From positions 123,688 through 187,687 of the forward strand of contig UCFC01000048.1 in assembly GCA_900471515.1 (NCBI GenBank): DNA of 64,000 nt, given 5' to 3'. The translations under genes and the position numbers were made by a program. Under the pieces are notes generated by a model. It was not told where the DNA came from. It did no database searches and saw nothing but the letters and a program-made list of their open reading frames with translations. The number at the start of each line of letters is the position of its first letter. The first letter of the stretch is position 1. Shown in pieces: positions 8,158 through 17,733 of this stretch. The DNA is from Hyphomicrobiales bacterium. Its GTDB lineage: Bacteria > Pseudomonadota > Alphaproteobacteria > Rhizobiales > Rhizobiaceae.

Positions 8158-8353
8158 CGTAATCGAATCGTGGCGGCAACTCAAGCGGCCGTCTGTGCGC
8201 TGTCGGCTTCCGCTTTTCCTTTTAACGCAGACAGTTGTCCGTCTCCCGTCGCCTGCTTATAACAGAGAAACGATATTTGCATGAATGTGCGAAAAGAGGA
8301 TGATCGCATATTCCGGCACTGAGCGGCGGCATCGACCGAGGAGACATTCTTAC

Positions 8354-9916
8354 ATGCTCGAGGACGGCAAGATTTTCATCGGCGCAAGCCGCAATCCAGA
8401 CGACAGCATCAACAAGGGCGAATATCTCGACCTCAGGTTCGGCAACCGCCACGGGCTCGTGACCGGTGCCACCGGCACCGGCAAGACGGTGACGCTGCAG
8501 GTGCTGGCCGAAGGCTTTGCGAGGGCCGGCGTGCCGGTTTTCGCCGCCGATATCAAGGGCGACCTTTCGGGCATCGCCGCCAAGGGCGAGCCGAAGGATT
8601 TCCTGACCAAGCGCGCCGAGCAGATCGGCTTTACCGATTACGAATTCGACCAGTTTCCGGTCATCTTCTGGGATCTCTTCGGCGAGAAGGGGCACCGGGT
8701 GCGCACGACCGTCGCCGAGATGGGGCCGCTGCTGCTTGCCCGGCTGATGGATGCCTCCGAGCCGCAGGAAGGCGTCATCAACATCGCCTTCAAGATCGCC
8801 GACAAGGCCGGCCTGCCGCTGCTCGACCTCAAGGATTTCACCGCGCTGCTCAACTATATGGGCGAAAACGCCACCGAGCTTTCCAGCCAGTTCGGGCTGA
8901 TCTCCAAGGCGTCCGTCGGCTCCATCCAGCGGGCGCTGCTGGTGCTGGAACAGCAGGGCGCGGAACATTTCTTCGGCGAACCGGCGCTCAAGATTTCCGA
9001 TATCATGCGCACGTCGAACAACGGCTACGGGCAGATTTCCGTGCTTGCCGCCGACAAGCTGATGATGAACCCGCGCCTTTACGCCACCTTCCTGCTGTGG
9101 CTGCTCTCCGAGCTGTTCGAGGAACTGCCCGAAGTCGGCGATCCCGACAAGCCGAAGCTCGTCTTCTTCTTCGACGAGGCGCACCTGCTCTTCAACGATG
9201 CGCCGAAGGTGCTGATCGAACGCGTCGAGCAGGTCGTGCGCCTCATCCGCTCCAAGGGCGTCGGCGTCTATTTCGTCACGCAGAACCCGCTCGACGTGCC
9301 CGAAACGGTGCTTGCCCAGCTCGGCAACCGGCTTCAGCACGCCCTGCGCGCCTATTCGCCGCGCGAGCAGAAGGCGGTCAAGACGGCGGCCGATACGTTC
9401 CGCCCCAACCCGGCCTTCGACTGCGCCACCGTCATCACCAATCTCGGCACCGGCGAGGCGCTCGTCTCGACGCTGGAGGCCAAGGGCGCGCCGTCGATCG
9501 TCGAACGCACGCTGATCCGCCCGCCATCCGCGCGCGTCGGGCCGGTGAGCGATGCCGAGCGCCAGCTGGTCATGGACCACAGCCCCGTTCTCGGCGTCTA
9601 TGACGAGGATATCGATCGCGAATCCGCCTTCGAGCTGCTTGCCGCGCGCGCCAGGAAGGCCGCCGATTCCGAAGCCGCCCGGCGGGCGCAGGAAGAAGCT
9701 CCGGCGCCGCAGGAAGGCAGCACCACATCCGGATGGACGCTGCCCGGCTTCGGCGGCAGCGACGACGAACCCGCCGCCCGCGGCCAGTCGCGCGGCCGCT
9801 CCGGCTACCAGCGCGAGACGGTGATGGAAGCGGCGATGAAGAGCGTGGCGCGCACGGTGGCGACGCAGGTCGGCCGGGCGCTGGTGCGTGGCATCCTCGG
9901 AAGCCTCAAGCGGTAA
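8354..9916 (+). CDS. HerA-like ATPase, DUF853 family
   Basis: A P-loop ATPase of 520 residues in the DUF853 (YjgR-like) group related to HerA/FtsK motors. Walker A GATGTGKT is at residues 38-45 and Walker B VFFFDEAH at 270-277, followed by a VYFVTQNP stretch typical of the family. The C-terminal 90 residues are low complexity (Glu/Ala/Gly-rich) and end in a basic helix. The cellular role of DUF853 proteins is not established; DNA translocation is the family inference. The start at 8354 is preferred because GAGGAG lies about 10 bases upstream and the sequence aligns with family beginnings; an upstream in-frame ATG at 8285 has no such support. Monocistronic. Confidence 0.85.
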   Translation: MLEDGKIFIGASRNPDDSINKGEYLDLRFGNRHGLVTGATGTGKTVTLQVLAEGFARAGVPVFAADIKGDLSGIAAKGEPKDFLTKRAEQIGFTDYEFDQFPVIFWDLFGEKGHRVRTTVAEMGPLLLARLMDASEPQEGVINIAFKIADKAGLPLLDLKDFTALLNYMGENATELSSQFGLISKASVGSIQRALLVLEQQGAEHFFGEPALKISDIMRTSNNGYGQISVLAADKLMMNPRLYATFLLWLLSELFEELPEVGDPDKPKLVFFFDEAHLLFNDAPKVLIERVEQVVRLIRSKGVGVYFVTQNPLDVPETVLAQLGNRLQHALRAYSPREQKAVKTAADTFRPNPAFDCATVITNLGTGEALVSTLEAKGAPSIVERTLIRPPSARVGPVSDAERQLVMDHSPVLGVYDEDIDRESAFELLAARARKAADSEAARRAQEEAPAPQEGSTTSGWTLPGFGGSDDEPAARGQSRGRSGYQRETVMEAAMKSVARTVATQVGRALVRGILGSLKR

Positions 9917-10027
9917 GGCTCAGGCGGCAAGGCTCTGGCGCGGCACGGTCTTTCGGATCGCCTGCCGCGGTTCCATGTCCGACGCCAGTCGCGCAAGACC
10001 ATGCCGGCCCGGCACGACAGGATTCGA

Positions 10028-10330
10028 TCAGCGCTTGCGCACGAATTCCGTGCGCAGGACGAGACCCTTGATCGTATCGTGACGGCAGTCGATCTCTTCC
10101 GGATTGTCCGTCAGGCGGATGGAGCGGATGACCGTGCCCTGCTTCAGCGTCTGGTTGGCGCCCTTGACCTTCAGGTCCTTGATCAGCGTGACGGAATCGC
10201 CGTCCTTCAGCACATTACCCGAGGCGTCGCGAACCTCTGACGCGGCCTGTGCGGCTGCCGCCATCTCCGAGGCCGGGCGCCATTCGCCTGTCACCTCGTC
10301 ATAAACGTAATCGTCGTCATCGCCTGCCAT
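10028..10330 (-). CDS. PhnA-type protein lacking the zinc ribbon
   Basis: A 100-residue protein whose second half (about 32-98: DASGNVLKDGDSVTLIKDLKVKG and onward) is the PhnA/YjdM C-terminal domain. The N-terminal zinc ribbon found in E. coli YjdM is absent and replaced by an acidic start and an Ala-rich helix. PhnA was named for alkylphosphonate use, but its biochemical role is unclear and no phn genes are nearby. It ends convergently with the HerA-like gene. The start has only a weak G-rich site. Confidence 0.75.
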   Translation of the reverse strand: MAGDDDDYVYDEVTGEWRPASEMAAAAQAASEVRDASGNVLKDGDSVTLIKDLKVKGANQTLKQGTVIRSIRLTDNPEEIDCRHDTIKGLVLRTEFVRKR

Positions 10331-10440
10331 AACATCATCCCCCGTTCGAGAGTTTCCACAATCTGTCGAGGCCGCTTACAACGATCGCCCGATGCTGCGC
10401 AACCATGATGGCAAACGGGCGCCACGCGATTGCGCCGGGA

Positions 10441-10944
10441 TCAAAGCGGCCGCGACATGAAGACTTCGGTATGGCTGATTTCCGCCGGCACGCTGCGGAA
10501 GGGCGGGCAATGGGTAAAGCCGAAGGCCTCATAGAGGCAGACAGCGCTTTTCAGATAGGAAGCGGTGTTGACAAGCATGGTGGGGCGCCCGCTCTTCCTC
10601 GCTTCGCCGAATACCCTCTGCATCAGCAGATTGCCGATGCCCCGGCCGCGAAAGGCGGGATCGACGTAAAGCTTGTGGATCTCCATCGCGTCGGTCCGGA
10701 AAGGGGCGAGCGCGATGCAGCCCGCAGGCGCGCCCTGCCACCGGGCAAGGAACATCACGGCTTCGCCGGCACCGTATTTGCGGGCAAGGCTTTCATGGTT
10801 CTCGCCGTGGAAAAGCGCCATGACGATCTCGGCGGGCACGCCATGGTCCCGCCCGAGTTCCACGTCCAGGGCGCCGAGCGCCTCGCAGAAGCCGGCGGCG
10901 ATGACGAAATCCTGTCTGCTGGCGGCCCTCGAAACGGAAATCAT
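10441..10944 (-). CDS. GNAT family N-acetyltransferase
   Basis: About 167 residues with the GNAT acetyl-CoA loop RGRGIGNLL (around residues 98-106) after the conserved L-Y-V-D-P strand, and the C-terminal ALYEAFGF-like segment (CLYEAFGF). It transfers an acetyl group from acetyl-CoA to an unknown amine. Two starts are possible: ATG 10944, with AGG 6 bases upstream, and ATG 10956, without a clear site; I chose the former. It stands alone on the minus strand, upstream of the ABC-F leader region and divergent from it. Confidence 0.8.
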   Translation of the reverse strand: MISVSRAASRQDFVIAAGFCEALGALDVELGRDHGVPAEIVMALFHGENHESLARKYGAGEAVMFLARWQGAPAGCIALAPFRTDAMEIHKLYVDPAFRGRGIGNLLMQRVFGEARKSGRPTMLVNTASYLKSAVCLYEAFGFTHCPPFRSVPAEISHTEVFMSRPL

Positions 10945-11077
10945 CCCTCGCCTCATCCCGAATGATGAAGGCCTTTCATACCATCAGAGCGTGTTTTTCA
11001 CTATCCGGAACCCTTGTGTGCGAGGGCAGGCAATGGTATTTCCATGCCCGCAACCGAGAAAGAAAGGAGGGCTGCGC

Positions 11078-11149
11078 GTGAATACCTATTTCCGGCATCA
11101 TCGCCAGCGTGGCCCCGTCAACGCCCTGCAGATGCGTTTGCAGGGCTGA
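11078..11149 (+). CDS. Putative 23-residue regulatory leader peptide of the ABC-F gene
   Basis: GTG start preceded at 7 bases by AAAGGAGG (11063-11070), the best ribosome-binding site in the region. It encodes (V/M)NTYFRHHRQRG followed by PVNALQMRLQG and a TGA stop. It is basic, with no domain. Its last 11 codons and stop overlap a strong hairpin, and its stop is 174 bases before the ABC-F start. Strong initiation on a tiny ORF ahead of an ABC-F gene is the hallmark of a stalling leader peptide. It is too short for homology scoring and expression is unproven; the alternative is a chance ORF behind a fortuitous purine tract. Confidence 0.6.
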   Translation: MNTYFRHHRQRGPVNALQMRLQG

Positions 11150-11183
11150 CCAGAGACCGTTTCTCGCAAATCTCTTCCTGGTC
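11117..11183 (+). promoter_or_regulatory. Candidate attenuator: two competing hairpins after the leader peptide
   Basis: Hairpin 1 pairs GTCA(ac)GCCCTGCA (11117-11130) with TGCAGGGCTGAC (11139-11150), 12 pairs with a 2-base bulge, inside the leader ORF. Hairpin 2 pairs GACCAG+AGA (11148-11156) with TCT..CTGGTC (11173-11183). The two share bases 11148-11150. CCTGGTC (11177-11183) is also exactly complementary to GACCAGG at 11309-11315, which includes the ABC-F ribosome-binding site. Confidence 0.55.
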
Positions 11184-11323
11184 CGCCCCTCGTGGCACTG
11201 CTGCGTCTTAACGCCCCCGTTCAAGCCGCATGCATTTCTCAATCCGCCAAGCAGAACGCGCTTTTCCGTCGATGGCTGAGGCCCCGGACAGGTGCGATCG
11301 CTTGGCAAGACCAGGATCCGATC

Positions 11324-12841
<1,518 letters not shown>

Positions 12842-12849
12842 CGAGAAAA

Positions 12850-12877
12850 GGGTCGCAAACCGGACCGTTTGCGACCC
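12850..12877 (+). terminator. Strong hairpin after the ABC-F gene
   Basis: GGGTCGCAAAC pairs perfectly over 11 bases with GTTTGCGACCC around a 6-base loop, 9 bases after the stop codon. An A run precedes it, but no T run follows. Confidence 0.6.
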
Positions 12878-12893
12878 TATCGCCGGTGCCAGG

Positions 12894-13155
12894 GCATCTT
12901 CGGCGGAAACCGAGCGCCTTCAATGCTCTAGCTCGTTGTTTTCTCGGCAATTCCAGCAATACCGATTCCCGCTTTTGCTGGAATTGCTCTTTATCCAACG
13001 CAATTCCGGACGCAAAACCGGTTCCCACTTTTGCTGGAATTGATCTTTTTCCAGCGCAATTCCGCACGCAAAACCGGTTCCCACTTTTGCTGGAATTGCT
13101 CTCTTTCCAGCGCAATTCCGCACGCAAAACCGGTTCCCACTTTTGCTGGAATTGC
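12894..13155. repeat. Composite palindromic element with a four-copy array
   Basis: A left module (GCATCTTCGGCG at 12894, later CGCCTTCAATGCTCT) is followed by four hairpin units at 12947-12987, 13000-13042, 13056-13099 and 13112-13155. Each unit has outer arms GCAATTCC/GGAATTG(C) and, in units 2-4, inner arms GCAAAA/TTTTGC. Units 2-4 repeat with an exact 56-base period. The last unit ends one base before the stop codon of the convergent VOC gene. Single copies of the same composite occur at 52808-52902 and 61240-61336. Confidence 0.85.
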
Positions 13156-13156
13156 T

Positions 13157-13933
13157 TTAACGTTTGCCCGCCGACAGGCAGAAGAACGCCCCTTGCGGGT
13201 CCACCGCCTGGCAGATCCAGGCGCCGGGCACTTCCATCGGGCCGTTGACGACCTTGCCGCCGCCGGCGTTGATGCGCTCGATCGCGGCGTCGAGCGCCGG
13301 CACGGTGAAATAATAGGTCCAGAAACACATGTCGACCTCGGGCGGGCGGGTCATCATGCCGCCGGTCTGTTTTCCGTGCTCGGCGAAGATGTGGTAGATG
13401 CCCATCGGCCCCATGTCGAAATTCTGGTCCTTCGTCCAGCCGAAGAGCTTGGCGTAGAAGGCGAAGGCCTTTGCCCCGTCGTTGGCGTAGAGCTCGTGCC
13501 AGCCGATATGGCCGGGCGTGTCGGAAGGCAGTTCCGGCGGCGCGTTTTCCATCGGCAGCGGCGTCATGATGCAAAGCACCGCGCCGTCGGGATCGGCCAC
13601 GACCGCAAAACGGCCGATGGTCGGAATGTCGGCCGGCGGGCGGCGGATCGTGCCGCCGTTTGCCGCGAAGTCGCGCGCCGACTGATCGACGTCATCGACA
13701 TCGACATAGCCGGTCCAGTTCGGCGGAATGCCCTGCCCTTCCAGTTCCGCGGGGAAAGGCATCATGCCGGCGACGCCGACGCCATTCGCCTCGAAGATGA
13801 TATATTCCGGCTGGTCGTCCACTTTCATCGGCTTCGTCGTCCAGCCGACGACGGAGCCGTAGAATTTCGCCGCCGCATCCGGGTCCGGCGTCATCAACTC
13901 GCACCATATGAACTTGCCATGCGTATCGGACAT
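13157..13933 (-). CDS. VOC family protein with two glyoxalase-like domains
   Basis: A 258-residue protein with two tandem vicinal-oxygen-chelate modules (about 8-125 and 138-255), each starting with a W-x-E-L or W-H-E-L strand followed by A-x-x-F-Y. Family members are metal-dependent isomerases, dioxygenases or binding proteins such as bleomycin resistance proteins; this one is annotated in relatives simply as VOC or glyoxalase. GAGGAGAACACG precedes the ATG. It is the last gene of a minus-strand group DUF899, DUF1579-like, VOC, a combination common in alphaproteobacteria. The substrate is unknown. Confidence 0.85.
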   Translation of the reverse strand: MSDTHGKFIWCELMTPDPDAAAKFYGSVVGWTTKPMKVDDQPEYIIFEANGVGVAGMMPFPAELEGQGIPPNWTGYVDVDDVDQSARDFAANGGTIRRPPADIPTIGRFAVVADPDGAVLCIMTPLPMENAPPELPSDTPGHIGWHELYANDGAKAFAFYAKLFGWTKDQNFDMGPMGIYHIFAEHGKQTGGMMTRPPEVDMCFWTYYFTVPALDAAIERINAGGGKVVNGPMEVPGAWICQAVDPQGAFFCLSAGKR

Positions 13934-14045
13934 CGTGTTCTCCTCGGTCCACGCTTGAGTTCTGTCTCTCTGCCTTGCGCGATTCCGGGCGCTGAAGCGC
14001 TACAGGCTTCGGCGGGAACCGCCTGTCGAATATGCCCCGGCGATG

Positions 14046-14510
14046 TCAGCCCTTGCGGGCATATCTGGCTTCCATGAAGGGCTTCCAGCTGCCGTCCGGC
14101 TGCCGGGCGCTCGATGTGAAGGTTCTGGTGGCATCGTCGATGAAAGCGATCTGCTCGCGATAATCGGCCAGGCCATCGCCTTCGAGGGCCGGTCCCCTGG
14201 TGTAGAGCGACAGGACGTTGCCCGACGGCTCGACCTCGCCCTCATAGGTCCACATGTAGTCCATCATGGAGCCGATCCAGCTGCCGACATATTTGCCCTT
14301 GCCGGGGTCGTAGCCCAGGGTCAGGATCGTCGTCGCCTGTTTGCCGTCGGCCATTTCACCGGTGCCTTCGGCGACGAACCAGATGCCCTGCAGGGAGCGC
14401 ACGGTCTCCTCCCAGGGCTTCTGGCCGGTCATGTCCGAAGCGGTGACGGTCCATCGACCGACCATTCTCTCCAGGAAAGCATGCTCCTTCAGCACTTGTG
14501 CAGTCTTCAT
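14046..14510 (-). CDS. DUF1579 family protein
   Basis: A protein of about 154 residues with the DUF1579 pattern: F-L-E-R-M-V-G-R-W near the start, G-Y-D-P-G-K-G-K-Y-V-G-S-W-I in the centre and D-P/D-G-S-W near the end. It should form a lipocalin-like beta barrel; the function is unknown. The start at 14510 is favoured by AGGAGGAGAGG immediately upstream; the in-frame ATG at 14552 has no such site. It lies between the DUF899 and VOC genes on the same strand and is probably co-transcribed with them. Confidence 0.8.
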   Translation of the reverse strand: MKTAQVLKEHAFLERMVGRWTVTASDMTGQKPWEETVRSLQGIWFVAEGTGEMADGKQATTILTLGYDPGKGKYVGSWIGSMMDYMWTYEGEVEPSGNVLSLYTRGPALEGDGLADYREQIAFIDDATRTFTSSARQPDGSWKPFMEARYARKG

Positions 14511-14596
14511 CGTCCTCTCCTCCTGATGATGGTGGCTGGCTGGATGCTTCACGCATTTACGGACGCAAAACCGCGCAACCTCTTGCCGGGACCGCG

Positions 14597-15340
14597 TCAG
14601 TGGCAGCAGGATGAGGCCTGGGGGCTTTCCTCATATTCGTCGTGGCGCTTCACGAAATCCATGATCGAATCTTCGTTGCGGCCCTTGGGCGCGTGATCCA
14701 GGATCATCATCGTTCCCAGCGTTTCCTCCGCACCTCGGGCATAGCTCGAATAGGTATGAAACACCTCGCCCTTGTCATTTTTATAAAAGGCGGACAGTCC
14801 GGGCAGTTCGTCATTGGCCTCGGTGGGCGCTATCTCGGAGAAATTATAAAAGACCTTGTCCTTGGCAAGATCCTCCGGTGTGAAAGATACGTGATAGTCG
14901 AAGTTGAAGTCGTTGCCGAAGGACGAGACCCAGGGGAATTTCCAGCCCATGCGCTGCTTGTAGGCCTCGATCCTGGCCAGCGGCGCGCGGGCAATGGCGA
15001 CCAGGGTGACATCGTGGTGGTTGAGATGGGGCAAGGTGCCGTCGAAATGATCGGCCTGGAAGGAGCAGCCCACGCAGCCGGCCTCCCATTCGGGGCCGAA
15101 CATGAAGTGATAGACCATGAGCTGGCTGCGGCCGTCGAAGAGGTCGGCGAGCGATTTCGGCCCTTCCGGCGTGTCGAAAATATATTCCTTGTCCACCTTC
15201 ACCCAGGGCAAGGCCATGCGTTCGGCATTCAGCCTGTCCCTGAGACGGGTTGCCTCCTTCTCCTTCTGGAGCAGGGCGCGGCGGGCTTCGAGCCATTCCT
15301 CGCGGGAAACGACGGGATTCTGCATCACTTTGTTCAGCAT
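14597..15340 (-). CDS. DUF899 thioredoxin-like protein
   Basis: A 247-residue DUF899 protein. The core around residues 80-100 (M-V-Y-H-F-M-F-G-P-E-W-E-A-G-C-V-G-C-S) is the family hallmark, with a CxxC pair in the thioredoxin-fold position. The C-terminus ends in a Ser-Ser-Cys-Cys-His tail that might bind metal. A redox function is inferred from the fold only. GGAGGAGGG lies upstream of the ATG. It is the first gene of the minus-strand operon and is divergent from the MarR gene, whose palindromic site probably controls both. Confidence 0.85.
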   Translation of the reverse strand: MLNKVMQNPVVSREEWLEARRALLQKEKEATRLRDRLNAERMALPWVKVDKEYIFDTPEGPKSLADLFDGRSQLMVYHFMFGPEWEAGCVGCSFQADHFDGTLPHLNHHDVTLVAIARAPLARIEAYKQRMGWKFPWVSSFGNDFNFDYHVSFTPEDLAKDKVFYNFSEIAPTEANDELPGLSAFYKNDKGEVFHTYSSYARGAEETLGTMMILDHAPKGRNEDSIMDFVKRHDEYEESPQASSCCH

Positions 15341-15394
15341 GGTCTGCGCCCTCCTCCGGCGCGGCCGGATTCTCCGGCGGACAGTCTCCTCTTC

Positions 15395-15423
15395 TTGACT
15401 AAATACATTGATATCAATAGAAA
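15395..15423 (+). promoter_or_regulatory. Candidate promoter and palindromic operator of the marR-type gene
   Basis: TTGACT (15395-15400) is followed after 17 bases by TAGAAA (15418-15423). The perfect palindrome ATTGATATCAAT (15407-15418) fills the spacer, a position where a MarR dimer would block RNA polymerase. The expected transcript start would be at or beside the ATG at 15430. Confidence 0.45.
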
Positions 15424-15429
15424 TAGATC

Positions 15430-15876
15430 ATGTCAAACCTGATCGCGATTCCTTTTTCGACAACGCTTCTGGTGCGGGATACGTGCCTGTGCCTGCATGT
15501 GCAGCGCGCCGCCCGCGCGCTCGCAAGGCTGTTCGACGATGCGCTGCGGCCTGTCGGGCTGACCAACGGCCAGTTTTCCCTGCTCATGTCCCTGAACCGG
15601 CCGGAACCGCCGCCGATGGGGCCGGTCGCAAACCTGCTTGCCATGGACCAGACGACGCTGACGGCGGCGCTGAAACCGCTGCAGCGGCGGGGCCTCGTCG
15701 ATGTCGTGCCGAACCCGAAAGACCGGCGCGGCCGCCTGCTGCGCCTGACGGATGAGGGACGGGCCGTGCTGCAGAAGGCGCTGCCGATCTGGGAAAACAC
15801 GCATGCGGCGCTGGGGACGACATTGCCCGAGGGCAACGGCGACCGCTTGAGGCGGGATCTGCAATACCTGGCGTGA
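15430..15876 (+). CDS. MarR family transcriptional regulator
   Basis: A 148-residue regulator with a winged helix (about 40-110: the D-Q-T-T-L-T-A-A-L-K-P-L recognition helix and the D-R-R-G-R wing). It is divergent from the DUF899-DUF1579-VOC operon, 89 bases away, with a perfect 12-bp palindrome in the shared region, so it probably represses that operon and itself. No Shine-Dalgarno precedes the ATG and the candidate promoter sits so close that the mRNA may be leaderless. The N-terminus has two cysteines (D-T-C-L-C-L), which could make it redox-sensitive, but that is speculation. Confidence 0.85.
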   Translation: MSNLIAIPFSTTLLVRDTCLCLHVQRAARALARLFDDALRPVGLTNGQFSLLMSLNRPEPPPMGPVANLLAMDQTTLTAALKPLQRRGLVDVVPNPKDRRGRLLRLTDEGRAVLQKALPIWENTHAALGTTLPEGNGDRLRRDLQYLA

Positions 15877-15931
15877 GCCTGCCCCGCCGGCAAATGCGCG
15901 CGCTCACGGATAAGGCATCCGCAAGGCACAA

Positions 15932-15962
15932 TGTCTTCTCCCCGACATCCGGGGAGAAGACA
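15932..15962. repeat. CTTCTCCCC palindrome, possible bidirectional terminator
   Basis: A perfect 13-bp stem TGTCTTCTCCCCG/CGGGGAGAAGACA with loop ACATC, between convergent genes. The same CTTCTCCCC/GGGGAGAAG core recurs at 27557-27577 and 49581-49604. Confidence 0.6.
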
Positions 15963-15977
15963 GGATAGACGCGACGA

Positions 15978-17522
15978 TCAGCGCGTCAGGTCGAGGGCGG
16001 CCGTCAGGTTGCCCATCGGCGGCTCGTTGTTGAGCGCCAGCGCCCTGTCGCGGGCAAGCAGGCCCGGCAGGACCGGCAGGTCGTAGCGGGCGGTGATCAG
16101 GCGCAGGATCGACGTCGTGTCGTATTGGGTGTGATCGACCGTGCCGGCCTTGGCATAGGGCGAGATGATGAAGGCGGGAATGCGGTTGCCCGGTCCCCAG
16201 CGGTCGGCCTTCGGCGGTGCGACGTGATCCCAGAAGCCGCCGTTTTCGTCATAGGTGACGATGACGAGCATATGGCCCCATTGCGGGCTCTTTTCGAGAT
16301 GCGCAACGAGATCGGCAAGGTGCTGGTCGCCGCTCGACACGTCGGCATAACCGCCATGTTCGTTGAGGTTGCCCTGCGGCTTGTAGAAGGAAACGGCCGG
16401 CAGCTTGCCGTCGTCGATATCCTTGATGAAGGCCTCGCCGCCGAGGCCGCCGTCCTTCAGGTGCTCGGCGCGGGCGGGCGTGCCGGGCGCGAAATTGGCG
16501 AAGTAGTTGAAGGGCTGGTGATGGAACTGGAAGTTCGGCACCGGCGTGGCGTTCTTGCCGTCGAGGGCCGCCTGCCATGCGCCGCCATACCAGGCCCAGC
16601 TGACGCCCTTCAGCGACAGGAGGTCGCCGATGGTGACGGCGTGCTGCGGCGGCAGCGTCGTCGGCTGCGACGGGTCGGCATAGGCGGCGTCACCGTCCTT
16701 GGCCGGCGCATTGGCGCTCGGCTGGTAGGGCGGCTGCATGGTGTTGACGGCGTAGAAGTCAGGCGTGAGATTGCCGTCGGAAACGAATTTCGGCGCGCCT
16801 TCGAGGGCCGATTTCGGGCCGTTCTCGGCAGGGGTCAGCGAGATGCCGTCGGCATCGACCTTGGCGATAGTAGGCTTGGCCGGGCTCTTGTCGGCATCGG
16901 CATAATAGGGCGCGCAGGCGCAGACCAGCGCGAAGTGGTTGAGGAAGGAGCCGCCGAAGGCACCCTGGAAGAAATTGTCGGCGAGGACGTATTTCCTGGC
17001 GACCTGCCACATGGGCAGGATCGAGCCGTCATAGTGGCCCATGACGAGGCTGCCGGAATCGGCCCAGGCGACGAACTTGTCGTTCCTGCCGCCGTCGATC
17101 TGCATCTGCTCCTGATAGAAGCGGTGCCAGAGGTCGCGGGTAATCACGCTCGGCGCCTGCGCAAAGCCCTTGGGATCGTCGATCGAGAAGGCGGCATTGG
17201 CAAGGTGGGCGGACTGCGCCTCGGTGACGGCGGGCGTGACACCCTTGGCCGTCAGGCCGCCCCAGGCCGGCGGCAGTTCGGCAAGCGGCGTGCCGTCGCG
17301 ATCGAGCTGGCGGGTCTGGCTTTCGCTTGCATTGGCAAGGCCGTTGGCGCCGGGAAAGCTGCCATAGAGGTTATCGAAGCTGCGGTTTTCGGCGTAGATG
17401 ACGACGATATTCTGGATCTTGTCGATACCGGCGGGTGCGGCATGGGCCGCCGTGGCAAGCGCCAGCGGCAGCATGGCCGAGCCGGCCAGCGAAAGATTGC
17501 GGAGGAGGTTCAGTCTGGTCAT
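15978..17522 (-). CDS. AcpA-type acid phosphatase / phosphoesterase
   Basis: A 514-residue exported phosphoesterase of the alkaline-phosphatase-like superfamily, close to the AcpA/phospholipase C group. After a signal peptide (to about residue 28, AAHAAP) comes N-I-V-V-I-Y-A-E-N-R-S-F-D-N-L, with the Glu-Asn pair and Ser typical of the metal site; later come H-N-F-A/N-H-F-A-like segments and the C-terminal T-Y-D-E-N-G-G-F-W-D-H-V-x-P-P motif with metal-binding Asp and His. It should cleave phosphomonoesters or phospholipids in the periplasm. The start at 17522 has GAGG 9 bases upstream; upstream alternatives add implausible residues. It is divergent from a di-heme peroxidase gene, a pairing seen in other proteobacteria. 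Confidence 0.85.
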   Translation of the reverse strand: MTRLNLLRNLSLAGSAMLPLALATAAHAAPAGIDKIQNIVVIYAENRSFDNLYGSFPGANGLANASESQTRQLDRDGTPLAELPPAWGGLTAKGVTPAVTEAQSAHLANAAFSIDDPKGFAQAPSVITRDLWHRFYQEQMQIDGGRNDKFVAWADSGSLVMGHYDGSILPMWQVARKYVLADNFFQGAFGGSFLNHFALVCACAPYYADADKSPAKPTIAKVDADGISLTPAENGPKSALEGAPKFVSDGNLTPDFYAVNTMQPPYQPSANAPAKDGDAAYADPSQPTTLPPQHAVTIGDLLSLKGVSWAWYGGAWQAALDGKNATPVPNFQFHHQPFNYFANFAPGTPARAEHLKDGGLGGEAFIKDIDDGKLPAVSFYKPQGNLNEHGGYADVSSGDQHLADLVAHLEKSPQWGHMLVIVTYDENGGFWDHVAPPKADRWGPGNRIPAFIISPYAKAGTVDHTQYDTTSILRLITARYDLPVLPGLLARDRALALNNEPPMGNLTAALDLTR

Positions 17523-17733
17523 GGCGGGATACCTCATGGCTAAGGGGGCGTGGCTAGAGGAGCGCCCGGCGAATGTGGATGGGCCAGGCGCAGGCGCGAC
17601 GCTATTACCGCCATCTATCAACTTTGTGACACGGGACGGCCTGCACGCACGGCCGGCAGGCGCGCGTCATCAATCTGTTGCAGTCAGGTTCGATCATGGG
17701 GGCATACAATGCTAACCCATTGGAACTCCTGAC

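Larger units (their letters stand above)
10945..11323. other. Intergenic region holding the ABC-F leader
   Basis: About 380 bases between the GNAT gene and the ABC-F gene. It contains the small ORF at 11078-11149, two mutually exclusive hairpins after it and a sequence able to mask the ABC-F ribosome-binding site. The part at 10957-11060 should hold the promoter, but I cannot pick one confidently. Confidence 0.6.

Noticed and set aside
12947..13155. CRISPR-like array
   Set aside because: The repeated units are self-complementary over their whole length, contiguous with nearly identical linkers, without unique spacers and without cas genes.
16125..17543. 472-codon open frame on the plus strand
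   Set aside because: Antisense shadow of the AcpA-type phosphatase gene.
17614..17636. Pho box before the AcpA-type gene
   Set aside because: One half (TGTCAC on the minus strand) fits, but the second repeat at the required 11-base distance does not.
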